DNA of 40,596 nucleotides, taken from the NCBI GenBank assembly GCA_033064195.1, contig JARBJD010000500.1:1-40596 (forward strand), read 5' to 3'. A program made the translations under genes and the position numbers. The DNA is from Blattamonas nauphoetae (Eukaryota; Preaxostyla; Oxymonadida). Below the pieces are notes generated by a model, which saw nothing but the letters and a program-made list of their open reading frames with translations, ran no database searches and was not told where the DNA came from. This document shows, one piece after another, positions 21,488 through 29,266 of the stretch; within the stretch, counting starts at the first letter, position 1; the number at the start of each line of letters is the position of its first letter.

Positions 21488-22228
21488 ATGCCGGCCATCC
21501 TCACACACCCGCCCTCCCCTCCTCACTCCCAAACAGAAAGTGCGACAGACGCGAACATGTCACCGTCGACGAGTCGGATCTCGGTGGGTATGCAGTGGAT
21601 GTGCGATTCGCCGTTCAAACCTGCCCTGTCTGTGCCATTCAACGAGGACGAGCTCGGCCTGGACGATTCCGATGACGACAAGACCACGCCAAGTCTGTAT
21701 GGGAGTTGGAAGGAGAGTGACACGATGCTCTCCGCAACAACCTCGCCGCGCCATTCGTCGCTGGCCAAGTCGCCCAACCCGACGCTCCTCTCTGCCAATG
21801 CGAGGCCGTTCGTGCCGTCGTACTCGTCGTCGTCGTTCTACTACCATCCTCCGCAGTCTGTCACGCCGACGTTCTTCCCGCAACCTTCTCCGCCACCGGA
21901 CACGCCCTTCCGAAAGATTTCCACACGCGACCTGCAGTATCTCATGCAGCACGAGCAGAACAAGATCGACGAGCGGCGCCGGTGGAAGGAGTGGCGTGGA
22001 GAGATCGATGCCAAGTACGGAATCTGGGCCAGCCAGCGCGAGAGCATCAGCGAGACGCGGATGCCGTCGGTGCCAGTCGACCGAGGACAGCAGCAAGAAA
22101 GCGACAGCTCAAGTACAACGCGCGGAAGGAAGAAGCCAATGCTGAACAGGCGTGAGAAACGAGAGCAAGATGAGTGGATGCGGTGGGGAGGAATGGACTA
22201 CAATGAGCGACACGGGGGGTTTGGGTGA
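21488..22228 (+). CDS. Hypothetical protein with charged C-terminal half
   Basis: 246 aa. The first ~130 residues are Ser/Pro/Thr rich (disordered), with an acidic DELGLDDSDDDK patch. Residues ~140-190 are a charged, probably helical stretch (LQYLMQHEQNKIDERRRWKE). The C terminus is basic (RREKREQDEWMRW). No family recognised. The frame stays open upstream of the ATG, so the start may be an internal Met. Third-position GC is higher than in the virus-element genes, matching other host-like genes here. Confidence 0.45.
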   Translation: MPAILTHPPSPPHSQTESATDANMSPSTSRISVGMQWMCDSPFKPALSVPFNEDELGLDDSDDDKTTPSLYGSWKESDTMLSATTSPRHSSLAKSPNPTLLSANARPFVPSYSSSSFYYHPPQSVTPTFFPQPSPPPDTPFRKISTRDLQYLMQHEQNKIDERRRWKEWRGEIDAKYGIWASQRESISETRMPSVPVDRGQQQESDSSSTTRGRKKPMLNRREKREQDEWMRWGGMDYNERHGGFG

Positions 22229-23298
22229 GGCGAGGCAGATCTGGTGGATGAGGAGGAGAACACGCTCGAGAAGGAATAGCGGGTATTCAAGGAGAAGGGG
22301 CGAGGGCGTGGGAGGACACGGCTACGAGGATGGGGGAAGAAGGACAAGGGCGAGGTCGAGCGGGGGAAGGGGCGAGGCGAGGAGTACCCTCTCGACAGCG
22401 ACAAGAAGAGGGGCGGGCTAGTGCAGCCTCCGCATGCTGACCATCCTGGTATGTTCGACGATCCAGCCGAACCGAAAGGATGAACTCTTTCTTCAAGACT
22501 TCATATTTTCCTCAAGTAGCATTATGTATTCTTCATTTCCATTTCTTGAAAGCTTGAATGACCAACCAAAACATGAAAATGCAACTCTTCTCTCGATCAA
22601 TTGAACGATTTCGTCTTGCATCTCCCTTTCTGGTGGACCGAACATTGACATGTCCTTCACGAGGTTAATTGTCATTATGATGCAATATTTGTCTTCTGTT
22701 TGCATTGTATATCATTTCACCTTCTCGTATTTTGGTTCGTTTTGAGATGTCTCAGATATGTGTCGAAAGTATGGCACAGAACGGAAATGTCAAGATAGAA
22801 CGCGCTATCTTCTTTAGTTTGTCCTAAATAGGATCCAATGACTACGTTTCAATCTCCAGCCCCTCTGAAACCAAAGTCGGATGCCATTCTCCTCTCCATT
22901 CAAATGAGACTCATGGAAGAGAAGAAGGAGCCCTTATATCAGAGAAAAGCCTTTGAAAATGAACAATGAAATTTTACCTGGATGAGGCATCACTCAAACT
23001 GCTCTGGAAAGTTCGATAAGGCAACTGAAAAACCACACATCTTGAACTGAAGCAGGAAACAACAAAAATGCGGCTTATCTCACAATTTGAATGTACATTC
23101 GTGTTTCAAAGCAAGACCTAAGACGATGGCGTCTTTTTTGATTCCAGAAGTCAAAAACGACGAAGCATCAGTTTGATATATTGATGAAACAGATTTGGAA
23201 AAATGCTTTCCAATGAACTCGCACCATTTCATAACAATCTCAACGAAAAAGTGTCGTTTCTTTTCGTTGAAGATTGACTTTCTTGTTTTGATTCCTAG
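22229..23298. other. Stretch with weak minus-strand frames
   Basis: A 70-codon minus frame at 22493-22705 (contains MFGPPEREMQDEIVQLIERR) and a 98-codon minus frame at 23080-23376 (contains KRHFFVEIVMKWCEF) look protein-like, but neither has a domain, and the second lacks an initiating ATG. They could be exons of one minus-strand host gene. 22706-23079 shows nothing. Confidence 0.3.
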
Positions 23299-23648
23299 GA
23301 TCAACACATTCTGATCATACTGCTGGGAGGAATCAGTTTCGAAGTCGCTCTGATCATCTTGTTGCCGCGGACACAAGTGATGTCACTGATAAGAATTCCT
23401 TCAATGAAGATGATCTCAACAATCTTAGCAATTCGGAGATTCCCCTCGACTTCATTCTGGGGCAGCTTGCAACAGGCAACGAGCTCGACTTTAGCGGGGA
23501 TCTGTCAGATACATTCTCCGACAGTGAGAGCACAATGGAAGATGAGTTTCTTGATTCTCCAGTCACCATCACCCTCAAATTCATCCATGACTTCCCTCTC
23601 TCAACGGGAACGATGTTCAGTCGGGAGAACGAGCCGTCCTTGCTCATA
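23299..23648 (+). CDS. Unknown acidic exon interrupted by a mariner element
   Basis: From a CCTAG acceptor-like site the frame reads an acidic protein, including DKNSFNEDDLNNLSNSEIP and FSDSESTMEDEFL, up to SLLI at 23648. There the mariner at 23649-25748 begins, and its first bases supply the stop. Beyond the mariner the same frame continues (SPRVLLNSRRRSDNW) to a TGA at 25834. The opposite strand is also open here (MSKDGSFSRLN...), so the coding strand is not certain; Asp/Glu/Asn-rich composition favours plus. Family unknown. Confidence 0.4.
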
Positions 23649-23836
23649 TAGGGGTGCCACTAATAAATTGCGTTTCCAGGCAGGTCCCCCAAATGCATAA
23701 TTCATCCGTTTTTTTGCTTTTTCTCAAACTGTACACAATTAGAAGGTGCTGGGTAATTAAATCCACTGAAAACAAAATGAAGGTGTGACAAAAGTGTTCT
23801 GACATTGATAAACTGGAATCTGGACGGATTAAAGCT
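23649..23836. repeat. Mariner left 188-bp inverted repeat
   Basis: Pairs with 25561-25748. Begins TAGGGGTGCCACTAATAAAT and ends GGATTAAAGCT. Confidence 0.85.
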
Positions 23837-23976
23837 CTAGCTTGGAAAACTGTTTGAAGAACAATCGAATGAAGAGAAGGTGCACACCATTCAGCCTTAA
23901 TCTTCTTCATCTGATGAGTCATCGTTTAGATCTTCGGGTTCTCCATGATGTTCCCGTTGCCAGGCTTGTTCGAGTT

Positions 23977-25025
23977 CTAATGTGTTGAGGAAGGGAGAAG
24001 TTGTGAAAAAAAGAAACAAAAAAGGCCTTTATCGTAGTATTCGCCCTCTCTTCTAATCACGTGTCTACATCTCCGAATCCAACTCTCAAAGACATCTACC
24101 CGCTTCTCCCATGTCCACTCTTTCATGAATTGGTTGACGGCGTTGTATAATTGATCACTATTCTGGAGTTGTTGATCTCTGAGTGCGGCCTTAATTTGGG
24201 AAAATAGCGCGAAATCACACGGACTCAAATCCGGTGAGTAGGGAGGATGTGGAAGGTTGATGTAATTTCGATTGTCTTCTAGGTACTGTTTAACTGTCCC
24301 GGCTTTGTGCGCGGGCGCATTATCGTAATGAATCAGAAATGGTGGGTCGGAGAAATCGAGACTGCGTAAATATTGGTCCATCGGTCGAAGAATCCTATCT
24401 CGGAAATATGCAGCGTCAATTGTCGCGTTTTGCGGTAGGATATCGAGTACAGGAGTATATAGAACGCCAAAAAAGATAGTATTCATGAACTTTGTTTGGT
24501 AATGAGATTTCGGTTGAATTTGGGGGATTTCATCGCCATCCTGTGTCCAAAGTCCACTTGTTGCATAGTCCAGGTAAAACCAACTCTCGTCTCCGGTGTA
24601 CACGTTGAGAAAGTCTGTTTCATCGCATTTTTTTAGCTTTTTGAGGAGACTCTTGGCCAAATTGACTCTATCGACTTTGTTTTGTGGAGTGAGAGTGTGT
24701 GGAATTTTTTTCACCCTCCGCCAGCGAAAACCAAGCTCCTTATTCAGTATCTTCTTTTGTTCGTTTCTATAACTTCTCGAAGTCGTTGACGAAGCTGCAT
24801 GTTTCGTGGTCTGCCTGTAGGAGATTTCACGTCAATATTTACGTTTCCTCGTCGAAATTGTTTGTAAAGTAACTGAATGTTCCGCCGTTTCGGTCCGGAA
24901 GGACCGAAGAGAGTTCTCCCTTCTTCAAGGCATTGTTTCGTTGTGAGGCCACTTCTGTAGCTGCTGAGAATGTGAGTGCGATTTTGGATTCGTTTTTGAT
25001 GTTTGACCATCCCGATCTGGCCCAA
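23977..25025 (-). pseudogene. Mariner transposase (one frameshift)
   Basis: The N-terminal frame 24744-25025 has a helix-turn-helix-like region ending SPTGRPRNMQLRQRL. The C-terminal frame 23977-24714 has the catalytic core: TGDESWFY (first Asp), IHYDNAPAH (second Asp) and PPYSPDLSPCDF (third Asp, 35 residues later by my count, close to the mariner spacing of 34). The frames join near 24715-24745, where shifting frame gives ELGFRWRRVKKIPHT, the usual linker, so a single small indel separates them. Cut-and-paste transposase; probably inactive in this copy. Confidence 0.8.
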
Positions 25026-25117
25026 AATGAAAATCTAGTTTCCAACACCTGAATATCACGTCATTCTCTCCCTCCGGTGCATCGTGTTTTGCGTCAGCAA
25101 CCTGTCCCCACTGATCA

Positions 25118-25592
25118 TCAATCAAGGATATCTCTCAATATGTTGTCTACGAAGTTATTTTTGACTTTTTCTCCATTCTCTGATTTTTTCAAACAATACT
25201 CATGTCTCTCAGAAATAAATTCCAGAAAACCATCAAGGTCATATTCAACTGAAAGTGCGGCATTTTTTCTTTCCGACACTGCAACGTATAGCAGAACATC
25301 ATGAATGTGCAGTCGACACCCAACAATTTCCTCAACAGCCATGCCGATCAAAATTTGACGTCCAGATGTGTCCTATTTCATTGTTTTCTTTGATATATTT
25401 CCCAGGATTATCCAGAAAATGATGCGGTTCAGAGATATACCGACAGGTATGATCGGCCACGAGTTCACAATATGGTGGAATGGAACCGATATCACATCGA
25501 TGATTTTGGTTGCAACAATCATCCCTCATCAGGTTATGTTGAATATGGAATGAAATACTCAGCTTTAATCCGTCCAGATTCCAGTTTATCAA
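25118..25592 (-). CDS. Accessory reading frames inside the mariner
   Basis: Two overlapping minus-strand frames lie between the right repeat and the transposase: 25332-25592 (contains CELVADHTCRYISEPHHF and ends NFDRHGC) and 25118-25351 (contains AVEEIVGCRLHIHDVLLYV and EYDLDGFLEFISERHEYC). Both have ordinary globular composition and abut in different frames, suggesting one ~155-aa protein with a frame change or intron. Not a known mariner part; SETMAR-type SET motifs were looked for and not found. Could be captured host sequence. Confidence 0.4.
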
Positions 25593-25748
25593 TGTCAGAA
25601 CACTTTTGTCACACCTTCATTTTGTTTTCAGTGGATTTTATTACCCAGCACCTTCTAATTGTGTACAATTTGAGAAAAAGCAAAAAAACGGATGAATTAT
25701 GCATTTGGGGGACCTGCCTGGAAACGCAATTTATTCGTGGCACCCCTA
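25561..25748. repeat. Mariner right 188-bp inverted repeat
   Basis: Inverted counterpart of 23649-23836; ends CGTGGCACCCCTA before the TA duplication. Confidence 0.85.
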
Positions 25749-26010
25749 TATCTCCCAGGGTCTTGCTAAATTCACGACGCAGATCTGACAACTGGTTCAA
25801 CCATTCGCAATGTACAACTAATTCAGACGCTTGAGTCCGCACTCGATCATGTTCCTATTTAAGTCATTTTTCACTTTCAGTACACGTATTTGGTCAGCTT
25901 TCGCCTCATTAAAACTTGGGTTTCCACAGATATTGTCATAAAATGCAAACAGGTCATCCAGTGGATCGTGTGATAAATTGATTCGAGAAAAAAGAGTCAA
26001 ATTGGAAATA
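25749..26010. other. Host sequence between the two mariner elements
   Basis: The plus strand completes the interrupted acidic frame to TGA at 25834. The minus strand has a 60-codon frame (25818-26000, containing DPLDDLFAFYDNICGNPSF) with protein-like composition that stays open a little into the DNA beyond the second mariner. Either strand could be coding. Confidence 0.3.
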
Positions 26011-27322
26011 CCGGGTGTCCCATTAGTCTTGGCGAGAGGGTCAGTCGTGACAAAAAGAGAGAGTTACCGTTCACCCAGAGAATATGTTTGAGTTTGTGCA
26101 CTTTTTTCAAAAACAATGAAAACTGTAGTGTGAAAGTTACATACGAAGTGATATGGAAGCCTCGCAAAAAATGACCGAGGAACACACCAACCATCTTTGG
26201 TCAGATGACGATCGGATAGAAATAGTAAGACTTGTAGCGCGATATGAGACGCCTGAAGCGGCAAGAAGTCACTGGACCGGCTCCATCGTCCCAGACGTGC
26301 GAACTTTTTCAAGAGCGTATGCAAGGTTTCTCGAGACAGGGAGAGTTGACGATCGCCCACGAAGTGGACGACCAAGAACAACCTGTAGTGAGGGATCATT
26401 GGAGAAGCTAAAAAATGAAATTGAAACACACCCAACGAAATCGGAAAGGACACTTGGATCTGACCTCCAAATCCCAAGAAGCAGTATAAATCGGGGGATC
26501 AGTGAACTAGGGTTTAAATCGTATGTGATACAAAGAACGCAATTTCACTACGATCAAGATTATTCAATCAGAGAAGAATGCTGCAAACATTTTGTTCATC
26601 TGTGCAAACAAAAGCCGACTCTCCTCAATAGAATTTGGTTTTCCGATGAGAAGACCTTTCGGACGGATCGAACTGTTATCCGTCACAATCACCGAATGTT
26701 GGCGAGGGAAAACCCGCATTTTCATGTCGAGGTTCCAACCGAACGCGTGGTCACCAACTGCTGGATTGCGACGTCTGCGACTGGATACATCGGACCCTAC
26801 TTCTTCGATAAGACGGTGACTAGCCCAGTTTACGTTGAAATGCTACGAACCTACTTTGTTCCACGGCTGAAAGAAAGAGGGAGATTCGAATGGGCGTACC
26901 TTCAACAAGATGGGGCACCACCACACACAGCCAGCGCCACCATCCAGTACTTGAATGATACTTTTGGGCATCGATGGATCGGAATGCATGGTGTTCATCC
27001 TTGGCCTCAGCGGAGCGGGGATCTGTCGCCCTTGGATTTCTGGTTGTGGAGTTACCTAGAAGAGAAGGTATTACCAAGAGAACCTAAAACGAAGACCGAC
27101 ATTGAGGGATTTATCAGCGAAGAGTTGAGCAGAATACCGTCCAGAATGTTCGATGAAGCAGTTCAGAGTGTGCTGAAGAGGGCGAACGAGGTCATCGCAC
27201 GTTTCGGAGAATCTGCTGAGATATGAAAGAAGGCTTTAATAATACATTTCACGAATTAGTTTCTTTGAAATCAGTCTGTGAAATGAGAGAGAGCAAAAAA
27301 CCAAGACTTTTGGGCCACCCGG
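26011..27322 (+). mobile_element. Intact-looking Tc1/mariner-superfamily transposon, 1,312 bp
   Basis: Inverted ends CCGGGTGTCCCATTAGTCTT (left) and, reverse-complemented, CCGGGTGGCCCAAAAGTCTT (right), flanked by TA at 26009-26010 and 27323-27324. One uninterrupted transposase gene fills it. A different lineage from the 2.1-kb mariner next to it. Confidence 0.88.
26153..27226 (+). CDS. Tc1/mariner-type transposase, full length
   Basis: 357 aa. Residues ~15-110: helix-turn-helix region with a GRPRTT hook after VDDRPRS. Catalytic core: IWFSDEKTF (first Asp), YLQQDGAPPHTAS (second Asp), WPQRSGDLSPLDFWLW (third Asp). About 41 residues separate the last two by my count, the spacing of the DD41D type rather than the 34 of classical mariners. 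It binds the inverted ends and performs cut-and-paste at TA. No stop or frame change, so recently active or still active. The ATG at 26153 gives the normal length; a second Met at codon 7 is possible. Confidence 0.9.
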   Translation: MEASQKMTEEHTNHLWSDDDRIEIVRLVARYETPEAARSHWTGSIVPDVRTFSRAYARFLETGRVDDRPRSGRPRTTCSEGSLEKLKNEIETHPTKSERTLGSDLQIPRSSINRGISELGFKSYVIQRTQFHYDQDYSIREECCKHFVHLCKQKPTLLNRIWFSDEKTFRTDRTVIRHNHRMLARENPHFHVEVPTERVVTNCWIATSATGYIGPYFFDKTVTSPVYVEMLRTYFVPRLKERGRFEWAYLQQDGAPPHTASATIQYLNDTFGHRWIGMHGVHPWPQRSGDLSPLDFWLWSYLEEKVLPREPKTKTDIEGFISEELSRIPSRMFDEAVQSVLKRANEVIARFGESAEI

Positions 27323-27426
27323 TATCTCTTTGGTTTTGAGATTTACAGTGTTGTCAGATCTCTGAAAGTTCAAGATGATGAATGGATAGAGTGGGGAGCG
27401 AGATGTTCTTCGATCTGCGTGGCAGC

Positions 27427-27645
27427 AGTAGTATAGAAGACGAAAGTAATTATTTCTGGTCTCGCATTATAAATTGAGATCTTTATCTCCGTACCGATTG
27501 AACCAATTTTGAATCTTGTATTAAGAATCCTCAATGCATTTTAGAAGTGTCAAATTTTGGGAGTTATTTTCAAAATTTAGTCCAAAAACAACCTCATTCT
27601 AAAGTGTCAATTTTGAAGCAAATTTTTGGTCTATTTCAAAAATTT
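27427..27645 (+). repeat. Terminal repeat of the right virus element
   Basis: Begins AGTAGTATAGAAGACGA and matches the reverse complement of 14085-14296 in blocks with conserved spacing. The preceding GGCAGC could be target sequence, but the other end is outside the window. Confidence 0.6.
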
Positions 27646-27689
27646 AGGTCATTTATTGCCTTCATCAGAATACACTCAAAACGGTCTCG

Positions 27690-27725
27690 TTTTATTTTTT
27701 TTCCAATTTTTTAATTCTATATAAA
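27690..27725 (+). promoter_or_regulatory. AT-rich upstream box before the 257-aa gene
   Basis: TTTTATTTTTTTTCCAATTT then TTTAATTCTATATAAA leads to the ATG at 27726, the same layout as the boxes at 35657 and 36216. Confidence 0.55.
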
Positions 27726-28499
27726 ATGACAAGCAACTCATTCAAGAATCAACCGAAAGACCAAATTGCTGGAGCACTTCTTCGATTAAATATTCATGCA
27801 AATCCATTCCAGTCTCGTGATGCACTCTGGAAGGAATTGCAAAGTGAATTGAATAAACTTGGTTGTAAACCACCTCATTCAACAGATAAAGTTACTAAGT
27901 TCATTTCAGATGTTTTCCCACGATTGAAACACAATCATGACAAGCTGGTTTCGATTGGACTTACTGGAATGAATGATTTAACGAAACTACTGAATCTCAT
28001 GTATGGTTTCAATTTTCATCTTGATGAATATGCACTGTATGTCTACAGATGCATTGAAGTCATGGAACTTCAACATATCATTTCACTCGATCTCATTCGA
28101 TTTTGCGATGAGAAAAATATTGATCTGAATCCTGAGACAACCAAATATGCTAATCTTCTTGAAGAATTCACCAAACATAAAGCAGAGCCAGTGGATTGGG
28201 AATCTATTCCTGAGAAGCAGCTCACAACATTCACGACAGGAATTCTGAATAAGACTATGCGGAATGACATGGTATGTCACATTGCAAAACTAATCTGGTT
28301 TGAATTTTACAATGTCAATTTTGTTCTCTTCATCGGATACGATAAAGGTAAACCAGTTCAATTCGGTGATGACAATGGAATCTTGAAATTTGATACTATG
28401 TGTTTCTTTGAAGCTCTTGCAGTTCACAGATTATCAAAATCACTGAATACAACGCTCGCAAGTAAAGTAAAGAGATATTTGGATGATCTTCATAAATAA
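27726..28499 (+). CDS. Unknown 257-aa protein of the right virus element
   Basis: Starts MTSNSFKNQPKDQ. Predicted mostly helical: alternating charged and hydrophobic runs, Leu-rich (LTKLLNLMYGFNF, YVYRCIEVMELQHI). No signal peptide or membrane helix, and no catalytic motif recognised. The start is supported by the AT-rich box directly upstream. Codon use is AT-rich like the other virus-element genes. The left element has no counterpart: its terminal repeat continues almost directly into the spacer that lies after this gene here. Possibly a replication or virion accessory protein; function unknown. Confidence 0.65.
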   Translation: MTSNSFKNQPKDQIAGALLRLNIHANPFQSRDALWKELQSELNKLGCKPPHSTDKVTKFISDVFPRLKHNHDKLVSIGLTGMNDLTKLLNLMYGFNFHLDEYALYVYRCIEVMELQHIISLDLIRFCDEKNIDLNPETTKYANLLEEFTKHKAEPVDWESIPEKQLTTFTTGILNKTMRNDMVCHIAKLIWFEFYNVNFVLFIGYDKGKPVQFGDDNGILKFDTMCFFEALAVHRLSKSLNTTLASKVKRYLDDLHK

Positions 28500-29262
28500 A
28501 CAAAACCAATAAACTTATTTTTGTCACTTTTTTCGACTTTTGATGTTTTCAATTTGACTCTCACCGAGGGTTCGAAGCCTTGCCAAGTCAAGACTAATTT
28601 GGCGCTTATTTGGGAATCTGGTTGAGAAACTTCTTGAAACAAAAACTAAAATCTCGAGGACGATGTGATGCATCGATCAATAGAAACCAGATGATAATCG
28701 GTTGAGTATTCGTCGAGATCTGAGTCATTCTTCATTCAAAAAAGTTCGAAAAAAAGTGAACCTCTTTTGAGAAAACACTCGTATCTCGACAACGAGCAGA
28801 GATCCAGACTCGAAACCACTCGCAATCGATAGAGGACTCAATTTTGCATATAGGCAAAAAAAGTGCAAAACCTTAGGGAGGGAGGAAGCTGGTTGTTTTT
28901 ATTGCCTGGTGTGTTGGCAAGTCCCTAAGGCCCAGGGTTGCGATCCCTGTTTCTGACATTTATCTCACTTTTTTAAATCCGACGTCGGACAAATTATTGC
29001 TTCCTCCGGGGTTCGAACCTGGGACGCCTAGCCAAGTGGTACGTGCACTTACCACTCGACTACTCATCCCTAATTTTCCGAGGATTTACCCTGGCTATAT
29101 ATCTGTGTGGAGGGTCGTTTTGGGTCATTTTTCAAAAAGTGAGATAAATTTTTTTGAGAAAAATTTTTTTCGTCCAATCAACTTCAAATTTCACAGAATG
29201 GATGTCAAACATGATATAAAAACGATTTTCCAAAAAATTTTGAACAATTTTGATTTTTTGCC
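28500..29262. other. Virus-element spacer
   Basis: No supported coding. The stretch 28655-28720 matches left-element spacer (reverse complement of about 13905-13985). A tRNA-like segment lies at 29000-29070. Ends at the ATAT target of the TIR element. Confidence 0.5.
29000..29070 (-). other. tRNA-like segment with Pol III box A and box B
   Basis: On the minus strand TAGTCGAGTGG (box A consensus) is followed after about 32 nt by GGTTCGAACCC (box B consensus), the spacing of a real tRNA. The T arm CCAGG/CCCGG nearly pairs. The D stem and acceptor stem do not pair convincingly, so it is a decayed tRNA or SINE head rather than a functional tRNA. Confidence 0.3.
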
Positions 29263-29266
29263 ATAT

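Larger units (their letters stand above)
23649..25748 (-). mobile_element. Mariner-family transposon, 2,100 bp
   Basis: Ends are TAGGGGTGCCAC inverted, flanked by the TA duplication typical of Tc1/mariner (23647-23648 and 25749-25750). Inverted repeats are unusually long: 23649-23836 against 25561-25748, 188 bp with few differences. The minus strand encodes the transposase and, between it and the right repeat, an extra reading frame. Longer than the usual ~1.3 kb mariner. Confidence 0.85.

Noticed and set aside
23354-23647. Minus-strand 97-codon frame as an independent gene
   Set aside because: Exactly opposite a more protein-like acidic plus-strand frame; kept only as an alternative in that entry.
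25118-25592. SET-domain fusion to mariner (SETMAR-like)
   Set aside because: No SET signature (NHSC-type or GEY-type motifs) is present in the extra frames.
29000-29070. Functional tRNA gene
   Set aside because: The D and acceptor stems do not form; only the promoter-like boxes are convincing.
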